Shown in pieces: positions 1-5,937 of a DNA stretch of 36,772 nucleotides. The notes under the pieces are model-generated. The model worked only from the letters and a program-made list of their open reading frames with translations. It searched no databases and was not told the origin of the DNA. The position numbers and the translations under genes are program-made. The DNA is taken from the NCBI RefSeq assembly GCF_001417815.1, contig NZ_BCFK01000025.1, positions 1 to 36,772 of the forward strand, given 5' to 3'. This stretch comes from Bifidobacterium aesculapii (lineage in GTDB: Bacteria; Actinomycetota; Actinomycetes; Actinomycetales; Bifidobacteriaceae). The first letter of the stretch is position 1. The number at the start of each line of letters is the position of its first letter.

Positions 1-324
1 CTCCACCTCGATGCGGCGGTAGCGCTTCGCACGCCGCTCCCCCTGCAACGACAGACACCCTTCCGAAGTCTCGTACACCCCTTCTTTCGCCGTAATCGTA
101 GGGTTGACCATGACGGTTATGCGGCCGCCCATCTCATCGTCCACGAATACGATGATCCGTTTGGAGACGCCGATCATGTTGGCCGCCATGCCGACGCATC
201 GGCCGCGGTTCGCTTCAAGCGTGTCGACGAGGTCGCGCGCAGTCGCCTCGTCGTCGGGGCCCTGCACGGCCGGCGCGGAAGGCCTGCGCAGGAACGGTAT
301 GGACGTCATGATCTCTCGCTGCAT
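1..324 (-). CDS. def: peptide deformylase, N-terminal part (gene runs off the left edge)
   Basis: About 108 codons read leftward from the ATG at 324-322 and continue past base 1. Peptide deformylase removes the formyl group from the N-terminal methionine of new proteins. Visible family motifs are motif 1, here GCVGMAANMIG (usually GxGxAAxQ), and motif 2, EGCLS, whose Cys is a metal ligand. The HExxH motif 3 would lie outside the window. The conserved Gln of motif 1 is Asn here, which I recall from short deformylase-like proteins of other Gram-positive bacteria. A second in-frame ATG at 309-307 is preceded by a GAGAG-type ribosome site, so the true start could be either. It is divergent from the MFS gene, with about 50 nt between the starts. 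Confidence 0.85.
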   Translation of the reverse strand, partial: MQREIMTSIPFLRRPSAPAVQGPDDEATARDLVDTLEANRGRCVGMAANMIGVSKRIIVFVDDEMGGRITVMVNPTITAKEGVYETSEGCLSLQGERRAKRYRRIEVE

Positions 325-362
325 GCGGCCATCATGCCATGCCGTACGCCCAAACGCCACCG

Positions 363-368
363 TACGTT
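363..368 (+). promoter_or_regulatory. -10 hexamer TACGTT of a probable leaderless promoter for the MFS gene
   Basis: TACGTT fits the actinobacterial TANNNT -10 pattern and ends exactly 7 nt before the A of the ATG at 376, the expected distance to the transcription start. No Shine-Dalgarno sequence precedes that ATG. I see no convincing -35. The leaderless reading is inference. Confidence 0.4.
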
Positions 369-375
369 GGCTACC

Positions 376-1647
376 ATGGACCTCATGAATTCCGATTCCA
401 CCGCCGTTGCATCGTCGCACGGCACACTGAACCACGGCACCCCGGGCCATGACGCTCCGAACTACGACCGCACGGTCGTCGCCTGTTTCGTCGGATACGT
501 CACGCAGGCCGTCATCAACAATTTCATGCCGTTGCTGTTCGTCACGTTCGCCACGACGCTCGGCATCGGCATGGCCCGGCTGTCGGCGCTGATCACCGTC
601 AATTTCGTCACCCAATTGGCGGTGGACGTGCTCGCCGGGAAATTCGTGGACCGCATCGGCTACAAGCCGTGCATCCTCGCGGCGCATGCGTCGGCGCTGG
701 CCGGCCTGCTGGTGCTCGGTCTGCTGCCCGCCCGCGTGCCGGACCCGTACCCCGCGATCGTCGCAGCCGTGTTCCTGTACGCGATCGGCGGCGGCCTCAT
801 CGAGGTGATGGTCTCCCCCATCGTCGAGGCGTGCCCGAGCGAGCATAAGGCGAAGGCGATGAGCCTGCTGCATTCCTTCTACTGTTGGGGCCAGCTCGGC
901 ACCGTTGTGGTCTCCACCATGTTCCTGTTCGCGTTCGGCGCCGCCTCCTGGCCGGTTCTGGCCTGCCTGTGGGCGATTGTGCCGGCTGCGGGCATGGTGA
1001 TGTTCGCAGGCGCCCCGATGCCGTCCATCGTGCCCGAAGGCGCCACGGCCATGCGTTTCGCCGATCTGCTCAAGCGTCCGGCGTTCCTGCTCATGTTCCT
1101 GATGATGCTGTGCGCCGGCGCCGCGGAGCAAGGCATGAGCCAGTGGGCGAGCGCGTTCGCGGAGACCGGTCTTGGCGTGACCAAGGTCGTGGGCGACCTG
1201 GCCGGCCCGGCGATGTTCGCGTTGATGATGGGACTGTCCCGCACCATCTACGGCGTCTGGGGGCATCGTCTGAACCTGTCCGTGTTCATCGCGGGCAGTT
1301 CCGTACTGTGCGTCGCCATGTATCTGGCCGCGGCCCTCTCCCCCATCCCCGTGGTGGGACTGGCGGCCTGCGCCGTCACCGGTTTCTCGGTGGGCATCAT
1401 GTGGCCGGGCACGTTCTCGATGGCGGCGGATGCCATGCCGTCCGGCGGCACGCTGATGTTCGCGCTGCTCGCCGTCGCCGGGGACCTCGGTTGCGCGGGC
1501 GGCCCCGCGGTGGTGGGGTTCGTCGCGTCCGCCAACGGCGACGACCTTCGTACCGGCCTGTCGTTCGGTTCGCTATTCGCCGCGACGCTGCTCGTCTGCG
1601 TCATCTTCGGGAGGCGAACGGCACGACGAGACGCCGTCCCACGCTGA
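376..1647 (+). CDS. MFS transporter, sugar-permease type
   Basis: A 423-residue, strongly hydrophobic protein with about 12 predicted membrane segments, the usual size of a major facilitator. After TM2 the conserved cytoplasmic loop reads GKFVDRIGYKP, the MFS motif A pattern. A second conserved stretch, EACPSEHKAKAMSLLHSFY, resembles the fucose/glucose-galactose permease branch, so a sugar or sugar-like proton symporter is most likely; the substrate cannot be told. The open frame extends upstream to 334, but the ATG at 376 is preferred because a TANNNT hexamer sits 7 nt before it; an ATG at 385 is also possible. Neither has a Shine-Dalgarno. It stands alone and ends before the two-way terminator at 1724-1755. 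Confidence 0.85.
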   Translation: MDLMNSDSTAVASSHGTLNHGTPGHDAPNYDRTVVACFVGYVTQAVINNFMPLLFVTFATTLGIGMARLSALITVNFVTQLAVDVLAGKFVDRIGYKPCILAAHASALAGLLVLGLLPARVPDPYPAIVAAVFLYAIGGGLIEVMVSPIVEACPSEHKAKAMSLLHSFYCWGQLGTVVVSTMFLFAFGAASWPVLACLWAIVPAAGMVMFAGAPMPSIVPEGATAMRFADLLKRPAFLLMFLMMLCAGAAEQGMSQWASAFAETGLGVTKVVGDLAGPAMFALMMGLSRTIYGVWGHRLNLSVFIAGSSVLCVAMYLAAALSPIPVVGLAACAVTGFSVGIMWPGTFSMAADAMPSGGTLMFALLAVAGDLGCAGGPAVVGFVASANGDDLRTGLSFGSLFAATLLVCVIFGRRTARRDAVPR

Positions 1648-1723
1648 AACACAGTTCCGGCCGCGCGACGCATGTCCCCCGAGGATGGCCACTCATCGGG
1701 GAACCACGTGGGATTTGATATGA

Positions 1724-1755
1724 AAAGGCCCCGCGAATTGAATCGCGGGGCCTTT
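1724..1755. terminator. two-way hairpin terminator between the MFS gene and tRNA-Leu
   Basis: A perfect 13-bp inverted repeat (1724-1736 with 1743-1755) closes a 6-nt loop. Read leftward the stem is followed by CCTTTTCAT, a good terminator for the tRNA; read rightward it ends in CCTTTC, serving the MFS gene. Confidence 0.8.
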
Positions 1756-1758
1756 CTG

Positions 1759-1849
1759 TGGTGTCCGGGATGAGACTTGAACTCACACGCCTGTATAAAA
1801 TAGGCACTAGCACCTCAAGCTAGCGCGTCTACCATTCCGCCACCCGGAC
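1759..1849 (-). tRNA. tRNA-Leu, anticodon GAG
   Basis: The minus strand folds as a class II tRNA of 91 nt including an encoded CCA end. The acceptor stem is GTCCGGG with CCCGGAC, the discriminator is A, the anticodon stem is CTAGC with GCTAG around loop TTGAGGT (anticodon GAG), and there is a long variable arm as expected for leucine tRNA. The T arm carries GTTCAAGT. Confidence 0.95.
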
Positions 1850-1974
1850 AGGTGCCTTCCGGCAACAGTGGAATACTGTACCAGAACATCGCAAAGCGTC
1901 AAACTCGCGACACGCCGAAGACAATCGTCACGCTTCGGCAAGGCGTGCACAGTGCAAGTACCGGCCCACGACAA

Positions 1975-2022
1975 CGGGTGTGGCGTCAGGTGGCGGTTCT
2001 CCGCCGCCTGACGCCACACCCG
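1975..2022 (-). terminator. long hairpin terminator downstream of glgX
   Basis: Two 22-nt arms (1975-1996 and 2001-2022) pair with a single G-T wobble around the 4-nt loop TTCT. It lies 35 nt past the glgX stop. The minus-strand sequence beyond it, TTGTCGTGGG, has no long U-run, so it may stabilise the 3' end as much as terminate. Confidence 0.7.
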
Positions 2023-2056
2023 CATTCCCGCCACGGCAATCGACCGTATGGACGTG

Positions 2057-4204
2057 TCAGAAGTTGCGCGGCTGCTTCGGGCGCTGCGCGCTCATCAGCA
2101 GCATGAAGCTGCGCGACTGCGCGGTGATCGCGAACCCGGCCTCGTAGTTGAGCACCGGCCCCTTCGGATTGTGCGTGTCCACGACGAGCTTCCATTTGCG
2201 TCCGTAGCGTTCGTCCGGCAGCGTGAACTGGATGGGCTCGTAGTGCGCGTTGAAGATGAGGATGAAGTCGTTGTCGACCATCGGATTGCCGTAGTAGTCG
2301 AGCTCGGGGATGTTGGATCCGTTGAGATACACCATCATCGAGAACGCGTGCGTATTCTGCCAGTCCTCCATGTCCATGATGGAGCCGGTGTGGTCGAACC
2401 ATTCGACCTGCGGGATGGTCTCGGAATCCTGACCGGGCTCCCTGCCGGAGAAGAAGCGGCGCCGGTGCAGCACCGGGTGGTCGAGACGCAGGTGGATGAG
2501 CTTCGAGACGAACTCGAACATGTCCTCGCGGGTCTCGTCCAGATCCCAGTCCGTCCAGGAGATCTCATTGTCCTGGCAGTAGGCGTTGTTGTTGCCCTGC
2601 TGCGTGCGCTCCACCTCGTCGCCGCCGCAGATCATCGGGATGCCCTGGCTGACCAGCAGCGTGGAGAACATGTTGCGGATCTGGCGTTGGCGCAGGTCGT
2701 TGACGTCGGGGATGGTGGTGGGGCCTTCCACGCCGCAGTTCCACGAGCGGTTCGTGGATTCGCCGTCGCGGTTGCCTTCGCCGTTGGCGTCGTTGTGCTT
2801 CTCGTTGTACGAGACGAGGTCGTTGAGCGTGAAGCCGTCGTGCGCGGTGATGAAGTTCACCGAGGCGACCGGTCGACGCCCGTTCATCTGGTACAGGTCG
2901 GACGATCCCATCAGGCGGGACGCGAACTCCGGCAGCGTCGAAGGCTGCGAGCGCCAGAAGTCGCGCACGGTGTCGCGGAAACGCCCGTTCCACTCAGACC
3001 AGCTGGACGGGAAGCCGCCCACCTGATAGCCGCCGGAGCCGAGATCCCACGGTTCCGCGATGAGCTTGACGCGGCTGATGACCGGATCCTGCTCGACGAT
3101 GTCGAAGAACGCGGACAGCTTGTCGACCTCCTGGAACTGACGGGCCAGGGTGGCCGCCAGATCGAAGCGGAAGCCGTCGACGTGCATTTCGGACACCCAG
3201 TAGCGCAGGGAGTCGGTGATGAGCTGCAGGGCGTGCGGCGAACGCATGAGCAGCGAGTTGCCGGTGCCCGTGGTGTCGAAGTAGTGGCGTTGGTCGTTGT
3301 CGACCAGACGGTAGTAGGAGCGGTTGTCGATGCCCTTGAAGCTCAGGGTGGGGCCCATGTGGTTGCCTTCGGCGGTGTGGTTGTACACCACGTCGAGGAT
3401 GACCTCCATGCCGGCCTGATGGTACGCCTTGACCATCGACTTGAACTCGTTGACCTGCTGGCCGCGCTCCCCCGCCGACGAGTAGGCGTTGTGGGGCGCG
3501 AAGAAGCCGATCGTGTTGTAGCCCCAGTAGTTGCTCAACCCCTTCTCCTGAAGGAAGGAATCGTTGACGAACTGGTGGATCGGCATGAGCTCGATGGCGG
3601 TGACGCCGAGCTTCTTCAGGTATTCGATGACCGTCGGGTAAGCGAGGCCGGCGTAGGTGCCGCGGATGTCCGGGGGGACGTCCTTGTTGAGGTTCGTCAT
3701 GCCGCGCACATGCGCCTCGTAGATCACCGAATCGTGGTACGGGATGCGCGGGTGCTGGTCGTTGCCCCAGTCGAAGTAGGGGTTGACGACCACGGACTTC
3801 ATGGTGTGGGCGGCGGAATCCTTATCGTTGACCACGCCGTCATTGTTCGGATCGGAGAAGTAGTAGGAGAACAGGCTCTCGTCGCCGTCGATGTTGCCTT
3901 CGATGGCCTTCGCGTACGGGTCGAGGAGCAGTTTGGATGGATTGCACCGCAGACCCTGGGAGGGGTCGTAGGGGCCGTGCACGCGGTACCCGTAACGCTG
4001 GCCGGGCTGGATGCCCGGAATGTAGTTGTGCCAGACGTACGAGTTCTGCTCGGTCATGTTGATGCGGGTCTCGTTGTCGTCGGCGTCGAACAGACACAAC
4101 TCGACGCTTTCTGCGACTTGGGAGAACAACGCGAAATTGACACCGGCGCCGTCATAGCTTGCGCCGTACGGATAGGTTAAACCCGGTCGTATCTGCATAT
4201 TCAC
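2057..4204 (-). CDS. glgX: glycogen debranching enzyme GlgX (GH13 isoamylase type)
   Basis: A 715-residue enzyme of normal family size that hydrolyses alpha-1,6 branches of glycogen or limit dextrins in the cytoplasm. An N-terminal CBM48-like domain (about 1-130) precedes the GH13 barrel. Catalytic residues are Asp348 in DGFRFDLA (nucleophile), Glu384 in LIAEPWD (acid/base) and Asp456 in ITAHDGF (transition-state stabiliser). The start chosen is the GTG at 4204: GGAGGTGAG at 4211-4219 lies 6 nt upstream, ideal spacing, whereas the ATG at 4198 would be 12 nt away. A TACGTT hexamer at 4237-4242 (minus) could be its own -10. The Nudix gene ends 81 nt upstream on the same strand, so read-through is also possible. 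A strong hairpin follows. Confidence 0.96.
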   Translation of the reverse strand: MNMQIRPGLTYPYGASYDGAGVNFALFSQVAESVELCLFDADDNETRINMTEQNSYVWHNYIPGIQPGQRYGYRVHGPYDPSQGLRCNPSKLLLDPYAKAIEGNIDGDESLFSYYFSDPNNDGVVNDKDSAAHTMKSVVVNPYFDWGNDQHPRIPYHDSVIYEAHVRGMTNLNKDVPPDIRGTYAGLAYPTVIEYLKKLGVTAIELMPIHQFVNDSFLQEKGLSNYWGYNTIGFFAPHNAYSSAGERGQQVNEFKSMVKAYHQAGMEVILDVVYNHTAEGNHMGPTLSFKGIDNRSYYRLVDNDQRHYFDTTGTGNSLLMRSPHALQLITDSLRYWVSEMHVDGFRFDLAATLARQFQEVDKLSAFFDIVEQDPVISRVKLIAEPWDLGSGGYQVGGFPSSWSEWNGRFRDTVRDFWRSQPSTLPEFASRLMGSSDLYQMNGRRPVASVNFITAHDGFTLNDLVSYNEKHNDANGEGNRDGESTNRSWNCGVEGPTTIPDVNDLRQRQIRNMFSTLLVSQGIPMICGGDEVERTQQGNNNAYCQDNEISWTDWDLDETREDMFEFVSKLIHLRLDHPVLHRRRFFSGREPGQDSETIPQVEWFDHTGSIMDMEDWQNTHAFSMMVYLNGSNIPELDYYGNPMVDNDFILIFNAHYEPIQFTLPDERYGRKWKLVVDTHNPKGPVLNYEAGFAITAQSRSFMLLMSAQRPKQPRNF

Positions 4205-4285
4205 CAGTATCTCACCTCCATGTGAGCGGAATCGTCAACGTATATGAACACTCGGTGTCGGTATTGGGGATTCAAGACGCGCCGG

Positions 4286-4942
4286 TCAGGCGACGCGTCC
4301 GGTCAGACGTCTGATCGTCTCATGCTGGATGGCGATGATCGAGTTGGATGCGGTCACGTGCGTGTCGAGGAGCGTGTCCCAGTCCACCCACGTGGATTCG
4401 ACGTGCTCGTCCGCGTCGAAATGACGCGGCACGCGCCTCCACCGGTCGAGGTGGATGACCATGATGTGCGCAAGTTCGTCGGTCATGCCTTCCGACGAAT
4501 AGTAGTCGCCTACAGGGTCGATGCGCATCGTGTCGTCGGATTCGGGGGCGATTCCGGTCTCTTCGGCGAGTTCGCGCAACGCGGCCTCGCGGACGGTCTC
4601 GCCGTCGTCCATGAGCCCGGCGGGCAGCCCGTACGCGAACAGGTCGCTGCCCGCACGGTATTCGCGTTCGACGAGGTAACGGTCCGCGTGCACGTCATGC
4701 ACCAGCATGACGACGCATGGCGCGTGCCGGAGCACCTGCCTGCGAATGCTCACCGTTCCTCCGTCCCGTGTCCGCAGTCCGATGGTCATGTCCTCCACGT
4801 GGAAGATGGCGCCACGGTAGACCTCGCGGCGTTCGAGCACCGTGGCGGGCGCGTTCATGTCGATGCCGTCCGAGCTTGCATCGAGTGCTTCGCGTTCAAT
4901 GTCGTGGGCCGTCATGTCACTCATATCACTCATATCACTCAT
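4286..4942 (-). CDS. Nudix hydrolase, ADP-ribose/ADP-sugar pyrophosphatase type
   Basis: The 218-residue protein has a perfect Nudix box (Gx5Ex7REUxEExGU): G, LMDDG, E, TVREAAL, RELAEETGI. The layout, with a long N-terminal beta region before the box and EYRAG just ahead of it, matches the NudF/ADP-ribose pyrophosphatase group, which cleaves nucleoside diphosphate sugars to AMP and sugar phosphate. It overlaps the 3' end of the Nif3-like gene by 8 nt and lies upstream of glgX. The start is taken at 4942 because GGAGAGGA lies 5 nt upstream. The first codons form a 9-nt tandem repeat with further in-frame ATGs at 4933, 4924 and 4915. A longer open frame to 5065 lies inside the neighbour and is rejected. 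The exact substrate is unknown. Confidence 0.88.
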   Translation of the reverse strand: MSDMSDMSDMTAHDIEREALDASSDGIDMNAPATVLERREVYRGAIFHVEDMTIGLRTRDGGTVSIRRQVLRHAPCVVMLVHDVHADRYLVEREYRAGSDLFAYGLPAGLMDDGETVREAALRELAEETGIAPESDDTMRIDPVGDYYSSEGMTDELAHIMVIHLDRWRRVPRHFDADEHVESTWVDWDTLLDTHVTASNSIIAIQHETIRRLTGRVA

Positions 4943-5849
4943 GACGGTCCTCTCCCGTCTGGGGGACGGTGAACGTCCACGGATCGGTGTTGAGCCGGAT
5001 CCAGTTGGTCTGCGGTCGCGTGCCGAAGCGGCGTTCCAACGCGTCGGCGATGTCGCCCACCGCATAACGGAACCACATCGATTCGATCGCGGAATGCGGC
5101 GTGTTCACGAGGACGGGGCGCACATGGGTGTCGCCGGTGCCGAGCGTGACGCCGGCGGCGCGCATCATCGCCTCGTAGCGCGCCTGTTCGATGGCGTCGG
5201 TGGCGGGGTGATGCCGCAGGTCGCTGGTCACATACGCGTCGACGCCGGCGGCGCGCACCTCATCGAACAGCGAGTCACCGGAGCCGGGCAGCACGGCGAC
5301 CGTCTCGATCGGCGTATCCGGGTCGCCGCACACCTGCACGCCCAGCTCGGTGCGGATGGGCAGCGCGTCGCATACACGGCGGGCGAAATCACGCAACGAT
5401 TCCGGCGCGACAAGGCGACCGACGCGCCCCAACCCGACCGTTTGGTCGGATGCGGCGTCGTCGATTGGGACGAGCGGGCGCTGGTCGCGCAGGCCGAGAC
5501 CGTCAGCAGCCGCCTGGGCGACGCCGCGCACGGCGGCGTCCGCGTTGGTGTGTCCCACCCACAGCGCGCATCCGGCGCGGTTGAGCCGGTTGACGATCAT
5601 GCCCCGCGCCCCCAGACCGGAGACCTGATGCACGGAACGGAAGAACAGCGGATGGTGGGTGACGAGCAGATCGGCGCCCCACGCGATCGCCTCGTCGATC
5701 ACGGCCATGGTCGGGTCGGCGGCGAACGCGATGCGTCCGACCGGCGCCGTCAGATCGCCCACGATGAGTCCGGGCGCATCCCAGCTTTCCGCATAACGCA
5801 GCGGATACAGGGTCTCCAGCACGTCGACGGTCTGGTCGAGGTTCGTCAT
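4935..5849 (-). CDS. Nif3-like dinuclear metal-centre protein (DUF34/YbgI family)
   Basis: This 304-residue protein belongs to the Nif3/YbgI family, hexameric toroids with a two-metal site, widespread but with uncertain biochemical role (a GTP cyclohydrolase I type 2-like label is common in databases). Visible metal ligands are His65-His66 in VTHHPLFF near the N-terminus, an Asp/His patch in TSDLRHHPATD, and a C-terminal His and Glu in NTPHSAIES. AGGAGGA lies immediately upstream of the ATG at 5849. It follows polA by 88 nt, and its stop codon is embedded in the start region of the Nudix gene (ATGAGTGA), implying translational coupling. Confidence 0.9.
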   Translation of the reverse strand: MTNLDQTVDVLETLYPLRYAESWDAPGLIVGDLTAPVGRIAFAADPTMAVIDEAIAWGADLLVTHHPLFFRSVHQVSGLGARGMIVNRLNRAGCALWVGHTNADAAVRGVAQAAADGLGLRDQRPLVPIDDAASDQTVGLGRVGRLVAPESLRDFARRVCDALPIRTELGVQVCGDPDTPIETVAVLPGSGDSLFDEVRAAGVDAYVTSDLRHHPATDAIEQARYEAMMRAAGVTLGTGDTHVRPVLVNTPHSAIESMWFRYAVGDIADALERRFGTRPQTNWIRLNTDPWTFTVPQTGEDRHE

Positions 5850-5900
5850 GTTCCTCCTATCGTACGGTCTTGCGTATGGTTGCGCGCGGTCCGAGAACCC

Positions 5901-5932
5901 GACCGGCGGCGGTCAAGGGCCGTCGGCCGGTC
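5901..5932 (-). terminator. weak hairpin between polA and the Nif3-like gene
   Basis: GACCGGC at 5901-5907 pairs with GCCGGTC at 5926-5932 (7 bp, 18-nt loop). It has no U-run. It may be a partial terminator or mRNA processing structure in the polA-nif3 interval. Confidence 0.25.
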
Positions 5933-5937
5933 CGCGG

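Noticed and set aside
2048..4180. Plus-strand open frame of 710 codons opposite glgX
   Set aside because: It mirrors the real gene with a Val/Glu/Asp/His-rich composition, typical of antisense frames in high-GC DNA, and has no recognisable domain.
4220..4242. TGTGAGCGGAAT near the glgX start, similar to half of the lac operator
   Set aside because: The second half does not complete a palindrome, so it is not a supportable operator.
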